A program made the position numbers and the translations under genes. Source: Deroplatys truncata (Eukaryota > Arthropoda > Insecta > Mantodea > Mantidae). Taken from it: a stretch of 64,000 nucleotides of DNA. The first letter of the stretch is position 1; each line of letters starts with the position of its first letter. Below the pieces are notes generated by a model that saw only the letters and a list, made by a program, of their open reading frames with translations, was not told the origin of the DNA and ran no database searches. The stretch covers positions 174,800,096 to 174,864,095 of the forward strand of contig CM060985.1 of NCBI GenBank assembly GCA_030765065.1. Reading direction: 5' to 3'. Below, in pieces: positions 23,241 through 34,241 of this stretch.

Positions 23241-23325
23241 CGTGTTTCCAATAAACACTCGTAAGAATAATTTATGCACCCACTAATAAACGATAGAGGG
23301 TAGAGAAAGTCATGTGAATGTAATG
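22590..23325 (-). repeat. TTR copy ending in a lineage-C end piece next to exon A
   Basis: Reversed B (22590-22800) and part of reversed A, with a (CA)n run at 23204-23236. At about 23250 it switches to a plus-orientation lineage-C end ('acccactaataaacgataga', 'gggtagagaaagtcatgtga'), finishing near 23322, about 35 bp upstream of the acceptor of exon A. Confidence 0.7.
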
Positions 23326-23357
23326 AGAGATTGAGATAAAACTATTTTGCTCCTCAG

Positions 23358-23629
23358 TGAGGTCCTATGATGGACTCGACGTGCGCGAGCGAAGACTCTT
23401 TATAGCAATAAAGGAGCACGATTTTGAGGAAACAAAGAGGCTGCTGGCAAGTGGCGCAGACATCAACTGCAGAAATGAACGTGGGGATACTCCTTTCTTA
23501 GTGGCGATCGACAATGGGGACATGAATATCATCCGCATGCTTCTGCGTCAACCAGGTCTTGATGTCAACCTCTTTAACGTATACGGGGAAACTCCACTCA
23601 GCATAGCGGTCAAAAGCAGAAAATTAAGG
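23358..23629 (+). CDS. ankyrin-repeat protein, internal exon A
   Basis: An internal exon of a host protein made of ankyrin repeats, a protein-protein interaction fold. The acceptor is 'ttttgctcctcag' ending at 23357 and the donor is agg|gtaaat at 23630. Two bases complete a split codon, then 90 codons end in phase 0. It encodes helix pair RRLFIAIKEHDFEETKRLLA with loop SGADINCRN, then ERGDTPFLVAIDNGDMNIIR MLL with PGLDVNLFNV, then the start of a third repeat (GETPLSIAVKSRKLR), completed by exon B. An in-frame start codon is absent, so an upstream exon must exist. The extra residues in the second loop (RQPGLDVN) are typical of 34-residue repeats. The orthologue is not identified. Confidence 0.88.
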
Positions 23630-23766
23630 GTAAATGCTTGCATTAAATATTTGTTAAAGTATTATATAGTACAGGGGTTTGTAAGGGGACATATACCCAA
23701 TAGAATAGAGTATTGAAATAACTAAGAATGTAAACTAATATTGAGAAATAGCTTTACTGTAAAATA

Positions 23767-25011
23767 CGAGGGCGGTCCCAGAAGTACCCGACCTGACGTA
23801 TATATAGCGGTTGTTGTTTCAAACAAATGACTGTAGTAGAAAGTACCACTCTTATAAAGTTTAAGTTTGAAGTTTGACGATGCTACATTGTTTAGTAATT
23901 GTGAACTCTCTCAGCGAATTTGTAAACATGGATAAAACTGGCCATCGTTATTTGATACAATATTTCATTTGAAAGGTCTTAGTCCAACTAATATTAAAGC
24001 TGAGCTAGATTCTACTCTGGGGGAGTCTGCTCCTTCGTTTACAACAGTAAAATATTGGGTGGCAGAGTTTAAGGAGGCCGTACGAGCTGCCAAGACGAAC
24101 ATAACAGTGCTGACCACGTCAGAAATTCTGAAGAAAATCGACAAAATGGATGACTGAGTGCGCGAGCTAGCAGACATCATAGGTATTTCAAAAAGTGCTG
24201 TACATCGCACACTAACTGAAAATTTAGATATGAGAAAGCTGTGCGCAAGATGGGTGCTGCGTTTACTCACAATGGAACAAAAGCAGCTTCGTGAGGATGT
24301 TTCAGTCGAGTGTTTGGCGTTGTTTCGCTGCAATAAAGCCGAGTTTTTGCGTCGATTCATCACCATGGATGAAACATGGGTCCATCACTTCACATGAGAC
24401 GAAGAAACAGTCAAAACAGTGGACTGAAAGGGGAGTATTGGCTCCAAAGAAGGCGAAGACAGTTTCATCTGCAGACAGGGCCATGGCGTCAGTTTTTGAG
24501 GATGCACGTGTGATAATTTTCCTTGGTTATCTTCAAAGAGGAAAAACAATCAATGGAGAGTTTTATGCAAACTTATTGCAGCATTTTAATGATGAAATCA
24601 AGCAAAATCGACCACATTTAGCGAAAAAGAAAGTTCTGTTTCATCAAGACAATGCACCAGTTCACACATCCATTATCGCCATGGCCAAAATCAATGAGTT
24701 AAAGTTCGAATTGCTTCCTAATGCACCCTATTCACCAGAATTAGCCTCCTCTGATTACTTTCTGTTTCCAAAGTTGAAGAAATGGCTTGGTGGTAAAAGA
24801 TTTGCCAACAATGAAGAGGTGGAGTTTGCAGTTGATGGCTATTTTGTAGAACTCGACGGTTCTCACTATAAACAGGGTATCGAAGCTATTGAACATCGCT
24901 GGGAAAAGTGTATCGAGCTGAAATGAGACTATGTAGAGAAATAAATATGTTTTTCCCCCAAAATTTTTGTGTTTTCCTTGTTAGGTCGGTACTCCTGGGA
25001 CAGCCGTCGTA
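23767..25011 (+). mobile_element. mariner element (family M1), inactive
   Basis: Inverted termini 'cgagggcggtcccagaagta' and the complement of 'actcctgggacagccgtcg' sit between TA dinucleotides, which is mariner target choice. The transposase runs from about 23928 to 24926. A second copy of the same family, split by a LINE, is at 52302-54826. Length about 1.25 kb is normal for mariner. Confidence 0.92.
23928..24926 (+). pseudogene. M1 mariner transposase, frameshifted
   Basis: A cut-and-paste transposase of the DD34D class. Blocks in order: HLKGLSPTNIKAELDSTLGE (HTH region), ELADIIGISKSAVHRTL, first catalytic D in ITMDETWVHHFT, second in FHQDNAPVHTS, third in ELASSDYFLFPKLKKWL. By my count 34 residues lie between the last two aspartates. 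Breaks: a one-base loss near 23962 compared with the 52.5 kb copy, a stop at about 24156 and a frameshift at about 24395, where the ORF restarts. All three catalytic aspartates are still encoded. The neighbouring SPDL block reads SPEL. Confidence 0.88.
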
Positions 25012-25083
25012 ATTTGTACCTCAGAATGTAATTAATGTGTAAGCAAGCTTGTAAGGAACAGTGTAATTAGTAACTACTAGGGG

Positions 25084-25989
25084 TCCTGCTCGACCGCAGG
25101 CTCACTTTCGCTCCACTTGTCTGGGCGAAGGCCGGTCTCAGCCACGCCGCTCTCACACAGCAGTATCCTGTTTTTCGCTCCAGTATGCCTACTCACCTAA
25201 AACTACGAGTGTATCAGGCAATCATCTCGCCCTTGATTCTGTACGGATGCGAGGTGTGGGGATCGGTGGCAGCGTTCACCATGCGCAGACCGTTCAGAAC
25301 AGGGCATTAAGGATTTTCTATGATACTGGGCGTAGATTCCCGTCACACATCCTACACCACATTCCGGACTCATAAATACATCGTAGGCATGGTGCGCGAG
25401 AGATCCCGCACCATGCACACGAAACTTGCTACCTATCCCAATAAGCTGGTACACGGCTTGGGTCACTATCACCATAAGTTCCCCAGAAGACGGAAGAGCT
25501 ACCGACTACCCAAGGACGCCATGGGACCGCTTGCATAAGGGCAACCAATCCATCTCACTCTCCCCAAGTTAAGCTGTATTGGGCCTGGTCGCTAGCTGGA
25601 TGAGTGACCCTCCAGCGGCGACTCACCCAACAGCCTACTTGAATACCCCACAAGTTAAGGAAGCATTGGGCTGGGTCACTAGCTGGATTAGTGACCGTTC
25701 AGCGGTGACCCGCCCTCTTATTCGCTTGGTAACTCCAAATTCTATACCTACATCCTATCTTGCTTCGCTGCCAATCGACCAAAGTAGTACTGGGCTTGGT
25801 CGTCACCTGATTCGCCAGAACTTAGCCAATGACAGCACGGGAAGCGAAGCTCCGCCCATTGACACCGGATAGCTTGCGAAAATTGAAAATCTATTATATC
25901 GCACAGGTAAAGCCGCGCTAGCCTCCAGGTACTGCGGCGATTTTACATTCCAGCCAGGTAAACCTGGGCGACCTGCTCTCGATTGCTGG
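25084..25989 (+). mobile_element. 5'-truncated Jockey-type LINE copy
   Basis: RT C-terminal sequence begins with degraded LDR-FTFAP (about 25090), then MPTHLKLRVYQAIISPLILY, GCEVWGSVAA, and PRRRKSYRLPKDAMGP near 25490-25530. A frameshift lies at about 25290. After the ORF stop at 25536 the 3' UTR holds two approximate 84 bp repeats starting at 'ccccaagttaag' (25563) and 'ccccacaagttaag' (25647). The 3' terminus is the same 'gattgctgg' (25981-25989) as the copy inside the mariner at 52.7-54.0 kb, which supports the boundary. Confidence 0.82.
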
Positions 25990-26744
25990 ATAGGCAAGCG
26001 AGCAACAAGGGTTAAGTATACGTGCACATACACGCTAATGTACACAAGGTTTAGGCAAAGTCATAGAAAATAGAGAAAGAAGTCCAGATTAGAGTGAGAC
26101 AAAGACGGTAGTCCAAGGGAAGGGAACGGGAAAGTTGCTAGTCGTCTCAATGGACATTATATATTGTCAAAGATTAAGCTGTTTAAGGGAGAGTCAGTTT
26201 ATTACTTCATTTTACCAACACAAACTCTTGAGAAATATCAAGTTAGCTAGCTAGGGTAGGAATTTCTCCTCAGCTCTACGACAAGCAGCCCGGCAGAGAA
26301 CTTCAAGTAGCTTCGGAGATCCGAGTCAACGTCTACGTGAGATAGCACGTGGTACTCACGTGCAAGTACAGCCCTAGCTACAGGTTGCCAAACTTTTCAT
26401 AACGGGGGCCACATTAACCGCCAGAGAACATTAGTGTTCAAACACAGTGTTTTATTGAACTAAAATCTACACATATTAATAACCGATGTAATTAAATACT
26501 TAACAAATGTCCAGTCCTTCATTCATAGTCTCATTGTAATGTAACTCACAGGCAATGTACACTTGGGTGGGGAAAAAAAAACGTGCAGTTATAATGAGCT
26601 GAGCGTTAGGTTGGTAATGGATTAGTAAAGCAGCTCCTCCCCACCCTTTACCTAATTCTAGCAACCCAAGTAGATTGACGGCTTTTTCATAGACTTTTTC
26701 TCGCGATGGTGGGTGTGCACCAGAGGCTAGGATCCTAGGTAGTT
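25990..26744. other. gene-free stretch inside the intron
   Basis: No gene, terminus or tRNA-like element recognised; contains an A-run near 26572. Confidence 0.5.
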
Positions 26745-26769
26745 GTAGATTCGTTGAGAAAAGCTAATC

Positions 26770-27900
26770 AGTTTAGTTTTATTAATTGTTCTTCCGTAGA
26801 CTGGAAAGGTAAAATCAGAATGAAAAGGTATGCAAGTCGACATTGTGGTATGTTATCTGAAGAGAAATTAAGGATGCCTTGCACTTTACCGGGTGAATTG
26901 GAGTCACGTGGAGAATTCCATACGATGCTGTCATATGGACATCGTACCTCAGACGGCGAGCAGCAGTGCGGGAACCTGAAGATCGGTGGTTCGAATCCGT
27001 TTTTTTTACTTTCTCTACTACGTATAGTAAGTAGGGGAAGTATTGTATTCCACCCAAAAATTCGATACCGAGATTTCACCGGAAATACATGTTTTGAGAC
27101 CCCCTGAATCCAAAAAAGCATTTTTGGAAACATGTCCGTGTGTGTGTGGTCTGTGTGTGTCTGTGAACAGCATAACTCAGAAACGAACAGTCAGATAAAC
27201 ACCAAACTTGATGTTTAGGTTCAGTATCTTCCAGAGATGCGACACGAAGGTTTTCAAGAAAATCCCTCACCCCAGATTACCCTTTACATGGAACATTTTC
27301 CGAAAATTTTAATTTTCTCAAAAATGGCTAACTATTTTGATTAAAATATCATATGTTTAAGATATTTTCATGATAAATGAAATGTATATCTCGAATTTTC
27401 TGGGAATGTTTCCAAAAGTATTCTTCATTGTGAACGACTTTTGCATAACTGGTAAACCATAAGAGATAGACAAAATTTTACAACACAAAAAATGTAGATC
27501 GCGTTAAAACACACAATTTATGTCATATACACTTTTGTTGTTGAGTGAACCGTTTTCGAGATATTGCTTGTTATTCCCTTAAATTTTCCAATACTTATAC
27601 TTTTTCTCAAATTCGTTATTCATTTTTTTTGTCCTGGACATGCAAAGAGAATGGAATACGCCACATGGCAACCAACGTTAAAATATTTGACTATCGCTTA
27701 AAACCTAGCATATTCCCCTTGCATCTACAAGAAAATTACCAATAAGATTGACATCTCGATATCTCGATTAACATGAAGCTAATGGAGAATAAGTGTTTGT
27801 AAAAATAGTTTGTACAATAATAGAGAAAGTCATGTGAGTGTAACACATCAGATTTTTTTTTATTCTGATTCTACCTTTCCATACTTAATTTTATTATCAG
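26770..27900 (+). mobile_element. SINE S4-like element split by a TTR unit
   Basis: Sequence resembling the S4 tail in reverse ('gactggaaaggtaaaatcag', 26798-26817) is followed by a tRNA-like B-box 'gtggttcgaatccg' (26986-26999). Then comes a T-run that opens a full TTR unit, and the S4 tail block 'ctgattctacctttccatac' (27875-27894). The TTR unit therefore sits in the SINE's T-tract. The odd reverse block at the left suggests two overlapping SINE copies. Confidence 0.5.
27001..27866 (+). repeat. TTR repeat, full A+B unit
   Basis: Opens 'ttactttctctactacgtat' and closes 'aatagagaaagtcatgtgag', then 'aacacatcagatttttttt'. It is inserted in a T-tract of an S4-type SINE, whose tail resumes right after. 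This is a good example of the family's insertion context. Confidence 0.85.
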
Positions 27901-29439
27901 AGTTTTGCAAGAAAAGGGGCAAAAAGATGTTATCAACCCTTTTCATGTGCTGCGAAAATTGTATGCTTTTGTAAGGCTTTTTCGTTTTACATGGTTCATT
28001 TAGTAGGTACTATAACTCGTTATTTACCATGCTTGTTTGTGATACTTTATAATTCAAAATCAACATGTCACTTGCTCTTGCTGCTTTTCAAACTATTATT
28101 AGAAGGCAATAATAATAACAACAATAATAATAATAACCCCATAATGTGCTAACCTATTCAAAGCAGAATACTTCTTTATATCTCCTGAAAACTTTATTTA
28201 TTAAACTGCTTTTCTTTCACGTGTCCTTTAATTTTGTTTTGCATCCAGTTGTGATATGTTTTTGAAGCTACTGGTGTCATGCGGACTGCACTGTTCATAG
28301 ATCCGCAGCACTCGCTGCGCTATAACATGGCTCATTAAGGGCAATCATTTTCGGTTTGTTGTCCACATTGTTTGTTCCTTTCAAATTACATATATAATAA
28401 AGAGGACATTGTTTACGAGCCAATTTCATCCAACCACTTCACGTTAGCGATTACTTGTAATTAAAGTGCGCTCTTATGATTTTCATGCGCCTAATTTTAA
28501 GTTGTAATTTTATATGGTTTGTAAGCTCTACAAGATAAAAAATAAACATCTATCATATAATGTTTGTCTTACTCACTTCCCCGGCTTCCTTCAGTCCTAA
28601 GTCGAGAACTGCCACTGTTCATTGGTTAGAGTTTGAGTTACAGACCTTTGACATCAAACCAATAAGAGACGGACAGATTTGGCGAGTTCTGGCGAGTACC
28701 CTGCAGCCATTCAGGTAAAATGTTTCCGTTTCCTACTCCTTTCGCCACTCACTTTGTTTAAACCAACAAGAGATTAGCACATCCGGTTAGGTGTGGAACA
28801 AAACTGAGAAGGGGATTCTGTCAACATTAAACAAACACTATAGGAAACCAAAGGTATCGGCACTTCTTTTGCACCAGACGTACATGCGGGGATAATATGA
28901 GATTTATTATGCCCGCAAATACTTCACGTTCACACAGTTACAATTACAATGATAATAAGCACTTACCTTTATCATAAGAGATGTTGTCCTTCTCTATCCA
29001 CACGTTTCTGACATCTTCTCAATAAATGTTTATTCACACTCGAGAGTTCAAATTTGTTGATTCCATGAATAAAGGACAGACTAAAAATAGTGGATGTTGA
29101 CAGGAAGCTCAGAGATTTTTTAAAAATCACATCTCTACATCTCTACACTTATTGTTTGTTCAAAAAAAATATACGTCTGTATATTCTGTATGCATTTACT
29201 GCACACCAATTTTCACGCCATGAAAGGTAATTTCGTGTGTAGAATTGGGCTTCTCTGTACTCCAATATCTGTTATTTTGCGAAGAAAAATAGCCATATCA
29301 ATGGAACCGTGTTTCGTCACGGAAGAAAGAACCTGACTTTTTTGCCGTATAATTGTAGATATTTGTGGTTCTAATTTTGTGCTGCCTATCAGCAAAATGG
29401 ACTCTAAAATGTTCATACACGCTTCATTTTTGAAAATGT
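27901..29439. other. gene-free stretch inside the intron
   Basis: About 1.5 kb of AT-rich sequence with a short AAT run at 28108-28134. No repeat family from elsewhere in the window is recognisable here, which makes it one of the longest apparently unique stretches. No exon-like frame was seen. Confidence 0.5.
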
Positions 29440-29820
29440 CTTTTCACAGATATGAGACTAAACTCCGTGGTGCAACAGTTTGTTGCCTGGCCATGGCCTA
29501 CCGCCCGGCCACTGCGTTTCCCACCTCTGCCCACAACAGGAGTCATGAATGGGTGCATTACTGGAGGGTGGGAAGTGGTTAGCGCCAGGGATCCCTCCCG
29601 ACCTGTATATGCGGCCATCCTTAACCTGGATCCGCTAGTTATCAATCAAGTAGCTTCTCAATTGGCCCCTCATGGACCTAACGAGGTTGAGTGCACCCTG
29701 GGCCAGGTCTCCTAGTGGAAGAAACTCCCCACGCCGGTACCGAGAATCGAACCCAGGTCTCCCGCTTGGTAAGCAGCTGCGCTACCACCGCGTTAAGGAG
29801 ACGACCCTTTTCACAGCTAT
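29440..29820 (-). mobile_element. tRNA-derived SINE, family S5, with target duplication
   Basis: Flanked by CTTTTCACAGATAT (29440-29453) and CTTTTCACAGCTAT (29807-29820), 13 of 14 identical. The body 29454-29806 reads on the minus strand. The head has 'ggtggtagcgcagctgctta' (A-box region) and 'cctgggttcgattctcgg' (B-box), about 29735-29793. This is a single insertion rather than a tRNA gene because a body of about 280 bp follows. Confidence 0.82.
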
Positions 29821-29925
29821 ACGTGGAGCAAACACTGATATAATTTCTGGTGTAAAGTCTTTAAAACGAGGAAATATGTAACTCCGCAGACAAGTGTAAA
29901 AATCAACGAAATTAACTTCCTTGTA

Positions 29926-31227
29926 CGAGGGCGGATCGAAAAGTAACGCACAAGAATTTTTTTCTGCCTTGGTATTGCGGCTGGAATGTTGAAATTTCAC
30001 ACAGATATAGTTTGCAGTTTTCCCTACAGAGGGTATTTTTGTTTCATGTACAGCTCTAGCGAGAGAAGCGTGAACTAAGCAACAAAGATGGCGCGCATGT
30101 TACTGTCGTCCACGTGTGAAGAGCAGAGAGGGTGGTTCGATATTTGTTGGCCAAGGGGCATAAACCGAATGATATTCACAGGGACATGCGTGGCGTGTAT
30201 GGGGATGATTGTATGGACTGTAACAATGTATAGGTGGTGTGCATTCTTCCTAGAGGGCCGTGTGAACCTTAGTGATTCGCCACGCTCCGGGAGGCCGGTA
30301 ACAGCTGCAACCTCACAGAATGTCAGAGGCATTGAGGAGGCAATTTTGAACGACCGGCGTGGCAACTGCGAACCTTATCACAACAGTTCAACATTTCCTA
30401 CAGTGCAGTGTACGATATTGTTGATGACACGTTGAAATTTCGTAAAGTTAGTGCTCGCAGGGTGCCTAAGAACCTGACAGAAAACCACAACGTTGGTGAG
30501 GAGCTTGGATCACCTAACGCAGTACACCGCAGAAGGGCATGACTTATTGAAAGGGATCGTTACTGGTGATGAGTCATGGGCATATCACTACAGGCCCGAA
30601 GCCAAGCAGCCAAGTATGGAGTGCAAACATGCTGGTTCTCCAGTGAAGAAAAAATTCAAAGTGACTCAATCTGCTAGGAAAGTGCTTGTGACGGTGTTCT
30701 GGGATATGCATGGTGTTGTATTGGTGGACTTGGCTGAACACCGGACCACTGTGAATGCCGCAGTCTACATGAGAACTTTGGTGAAGTTGCGTCGTGCCCT
30801 TCGTGACAAACGCCATATGAACCATATGAATGCTGACGATGTCAAAATTCTTCATGACAATGCTCGCCCCCATGTTGCTGCTGCTGTTCGTCAGAAAATC
30901 ACCAAATGGGGTTGGGAGGTGCTCCAGCATCCACCATATAGTCCGGACCTTGCACCGTCGTACTTTCATCTGTTTGGTCCATTAAGAAATTCCTGGCCGG
31001 CCAACACTTTGCGACAGATGGGAAGTGAAATCAGCAGTCCGCAGATGGCTATACTCCATGGAAACGGGCTTCTACAAACAGGGCATATTGAAACTGGTAT
31101 CACGATGGGAGAAATGTGTTGACAAACTTGGTGACTATGTCGAAAAGTAGGTAAAAGCTGTAAGTTCGTTAAACTTTTTTTGTAAAAAACTTATTACTTT
31201 GTTGCGTTACTTTTCGATCCGCCCTCG
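29926..31227 (+). mobile_element. Mos1-like mariner element (family M2), inactive
   Basis: Terminal repeats 'cgagggcggatcgaaaagta' and the complement of 'ttacttttcgatccgccctcg' sit between TA dinucleotides (29924-29925, 31228-29). The element is 1,302 bp. The near-identical termini contrast with a transposase broken by frameshifts. Confidence 0.93.
30088..31143 (+). pseudogene. M2 mariner transposase, catalytic D lost
   Basis: Blocks: DSPRSGRPVTAATSQNV (linker), first catalytic D in VTGDESWAYHYRPEAKQ, WDMHGVVLVDLAEHRTTVNA, second in ILHDNARPHVAAAVRQKI. At the third site PYSPDLAPSYFHLF has tyrosine where the family has aspartate; the 34-residue spacing places the catalytic D exactly at that Y. 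At least three frame breaks are also present (about 30160, 30430 and 31000). It cannot catalyse transposition. Confidence 0.88.
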
Positions 31228-32017
31228 TATTTGTCCTTTACAAGGTCATTCCAATGTATATCAATTAAAAGTCTGAGCGCTTGATTTTATTTAATCGACA
31301 TAATTAGTGAATAAATTAATCTACTAAGGGCGCACCGCTCCTTTTACTTTCGCTACCACGCACATAGTAGTAGAACGATATTACATTCCATCCATAAGTT
31401 AGATACCGAGATATCACCGGATAGCATGGTTTTAGTCCCCATGAATAAAAACAGGCATTTTTAGAAAAAGCTCCTTGTGTGTGTCAGTGAAAAGCATAAC
31501 TCAAAAATTAAAAGTCGGATTGACATCAAACTTAGTATTTAAGTTCAGTATCAACCAAAGATGCGACACGAAGATTTTGAAGGAAATCCCTCCGCTTCAA
31601 AGTACACTTTATATGGAACATTTTTCAACATTTTTTATTTACTAAAAATAGCTCTAACCACTTTGATTAAAATATTATATATTAAATATATTTACATGAC
31701 AAATAAAATACATATCTTGAATTTTTTTTATGGAAATCGCCTTTTAGGTCCTCTTCATTCGGAAGGAATTTTGTATAACCTTGTAAAACGGGTAAACGTT
31801 AAGCGATAGATGAAAACGCGCTAGACAAGAAATGTAGATCTCTTTAAAGCACGCAATTTATTTCAAATAACTTTTTGTGGCATAAGCAATTTCGTAGATA
31901 TTTGTTATTAATGGTTCAAATCGATCATTATTCGGTCATTGTCTTAAAGTCCTTTCAGCATTCAGTTGTTTCTCGCGATGTCTTGGAAACGGTATGGAAT
32001 TTTAAGCCCAGCATATA

Positions 32018-33299
32018 CGAGGGGCACTATTTATATTTTGAGCCTTGGCAACCCTGTATGTTGTAGGTGCCATCTGACGTTTCCAATGGAAAGTTTGACA
32101 TTTTTTACCTTAATCTACTTCAAACATTTTATCAATAGAGCGTCATTTGTTTTATTAACACTAACTTAAAAATTGTGTGTCAACAAAAACATGGAATTAA
32201 CTCGTGAAAATGTTCGTGCAATGATTTATTACGACATTCGACGTGGATTATCAAGACAAGAGCGCATCGATCAACTAACTTCCACATTTGGCGACGAAGC
32301 TCCATCCTTTGCCACTGTGAAACTCTGGTATAACGAATTTAATCGTGGCTGCCGTTCGCTCCATGATGAAGTTCGTGAAGGTCGTTCAAAATCAGTTGTT
32401 GTGCCAGAAAACATTGATGCTGTGCAAAAACTAATAATTAAAAATCGTCATGCAACATATTGCAAGAGTGAGTCAACCCTAGGCATTAGTTCCACCAGCA
32501 TATATAAAAATATTGCATGATTATTTAGCCGTGAAAAAGGTTTGCTCTCGTTTGATCCCACATAATTTGACGCAATCTCAAAAAGATGCTCGTGTCGATT
32601 GGTGTACAAAAATGCTCAAGAAATACAATGGCGGTGTCTCAAAAAACGTATATAAGATTGTAACATGTGACGAATCATGGATCTATACGTATGAGCCAGA
32701 ACGTAAACAGCAGTCGACTGTATGGGTGTTTCAATGAAGCAAATCCAACAAAAGTTGTTCGCACTCGAAGCACATGGTCGCCTGCTTTTTCAGCAAAACT
32801 GGCCATGTGGCAACAGTGCCTTTAGAGGAACGTAAAACGGTCAATGCCGAATGGTACATAACCATTTGTTTGCCGGAAGTGTTAGGTGAAGTAAGGAAAA
32901 CCAACAAGAACCGTAGGATCGTTCTTCATCAAGACAATGCGAGCGCACACACATCTCGTCTAACAATAGAGTATTTGAAGGCTCAAAAAATCGAATTGAT
33001 GGGTCATCCGCCATACAGTCCTGATTTGGCACCCAATGAATTGTTTTTGTTCCCGAACATCAAGAATAAATTGCGTGGACTACGATATTCGTTGGCAGAA
33101 GAAGACTTTGATGCATTCAAAAACCATGTTTTGGAGGTGTCTCAAGAAGACTGGAATAAATGCTTTGACAAATGGTTCAAACGCATGCGAAAGTGTGTTG
33201 ATCATAAAGGAGAATATTTTGAAAAACAATAAAGCAGTTTTCAATCAGAAATTACTTTGTTTTTAATTATTAGGCTCAAAATATAAATAGTGCCCCTCG
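32018..33299 (+). mobile_element. mariner element (family M3), inactive
   Basis: Inverted termini 'cgaggggcactatttatatt' and the complement of 'atataaatagtgcccctcg' sit between TA (32016-17 and 33300-01). The empty site 'gcatatagcg' is present in paralogous lineage-C repeats at 3592, about 7108 and 22494. Insertion by TA duplication is therefore read directly. A second M3 copy is at 56364-57649 on the minus strand. Confidence 0.95.
32191..33231 (+). pseudogene. M3 mariner transposase, two frameshifts
   Basis: Starts MELTRENVRAMIYYDIRRGL, then HTH part APSFATVKLWYNEFNRG. The first catalytic block is CDESWIYTYEPERKQQS, the second LHQDNASAHTSRLTIEY, and the third SPDLAPNELFLFPNIK. At the third site E replaces the D found in the 56 kb copy (APNDFFLF). 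Frame changes lie at about 32512 and at about 32735-32775. The last frame ends in KEYFEK-like GEYFEKQ at 33231, which matches the other copy. Confidence 0.88.
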
Positions 33300-33511
33300 T
33301 AGCGTCTAGTTCTTAAACATTTGACTATCGCTGTTCTCTTTGTATCTATAACGAAATGTGTAATGTAGGTGTTTCTGTAAAGGGGTATTTGGGTTGAATG
33401 TAGTAGATAGAAAAATAAGCTTTAGTGAGAATAGTTTGTATAACCACTAATAAAGATAGAGGGTAGAGAAAGTCATGTGGATGTATCACAGAAAGCTTCT
33501 TGTGATTGCAG

Positions 33512-33640
33512 TTGGTGAGAAGACTTCTCAGGGCTGGCGGAGATGTACATCGACAGGTTTCGGGTCTATCACTGTTGCATGAAGCTGCCTTTATGTCCGA
33601 CATTGACATGGTCAAACTGCTTCTCCACTATGGTGCTGAG
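33512..33640 (+). CDS. ankyrin-repeat protein, internal exon B
   Basis: The acceptor is 'cttgtgattgcag' ending at 33511 and the donor is gag|gttagt at 33641. It is exactly 129 bp, 43 codons, phase 0 on both sides. It completes the repeat begun in exon A (LVRRLLRAGGDVHRQVS) and supplies another, GLSLLHEAAFMSDIDM VKLLLHYGAE, ending precisely at the repeat loop that exon C continues with VNVMD. The fit of ankyrin consensus (LLHEAA..., LLL-YGAEVN) across both junctions is the main evidence that A, B and C belong to one transcript. Confidence 0.9.
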
Positions 33641-33689
33641 GTTAGTGCAATGTCTTTCTCTATTTTAAAGGTAAACTCTTGCGGAAATT

Positions 33690-34240
33690 AATGCCTGCTC
33701 TCTGTAGTGGAACAATACAGAGCACCGATGCAAGCCAACAGGCCCCTTATGCAGAAATCAGTGACGCCTGAGTGGGACGGATGTGAGCATACACCCGAAG
33801 GTCGACCAGATCCGGATGACAAAACGGGCACAAATCCACACGGGGTCCCTAATGTTTCCAGACTGAACGCATCAAACGTCACTCAGTCCTACCCACAAGC
33901 CACCGAACTTCTGTCAGCCCCCCTCCGGGGGAGAAACTCACTCAGAGAAGAGACCTAGCTGAGCGATCCCCACAGCGACGTCAGGGAAGTAACTTCTACC
34001 TCCCAGTCGCAACTCGCAGAACACTTTCCCCTGGTCCTACAACCCTGAAACAGATGATGGGTACAGGTAATAAGAGGGAAGAGAGTCGTGGTAGAAGATG
34101 AACGACTCCAGCATCAACCGGTCGACCCGGAAAATCACGAAGAACTCATGGGCCAGAGTGGGTAGTCTCCGGGGATTGAACCCGGTACCTCCCGAATGCG
34201 GGCCACAGACGTTGCCGCCTGAGCCATCCCGATCGGTTTT
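33690..34240 (-). mobile_element. SINE S3-type element, minus orientation
   Basis: The tRNA-like head at 34150-34236 on the minus strand has 'cgggatggctcaggcggcaa' (A-box region) and 'accgggttcaatccccgg' (B-box). The body includes 'tcatctgtttcagggttgta' on the minus strand (about 34040-34060), shared with 6429-6910 and 47540-48600. The left limit is uncertain, and no target duplication was found. Confidence 0.65.
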
Positions 34241-34241
34241 A

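Larger units (their letters stand above)
31340..33490 (+). repeat. lineage-C TTR copy, split by a mariner
   Basis: Left part 31340-32015 starts 'ttactttcgctaccacgc' and reaches 'cccagcata'. The right part 33302-33490 resumes 'gcgtctagttcttaaac' and ends 'gggtagagaaagtcatgtgg' near 33481. The element ends about 20-30 bp upstream of the exon B acceptor. It contains 'accactaataaag' at 33439-33452. Confidence 0.8.
23630..33511 (+). other. intron of the ankyrin gene (A to B)
   Basis: A phase 0 intron of 9,882 bp starting GTAAAT and ending TTGCAG. It contains a mariner, a LINE fragment, TTR copies, SINEs, a Mos1-like mariner and another mariner, all separately listed. That these exons are joined directly, with no skipped exon between, is inferred from phase and from the uninterrupted ankyrin repeat across the junction. 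Confidence 0.75.

Noticed and set aside
29926..31227. Relation between the different mariner families because all start CGAGG
   Set aside because: TACGAGG is a common mariner terminus; the sequences diverge directly after it and the transposases are clearly different.
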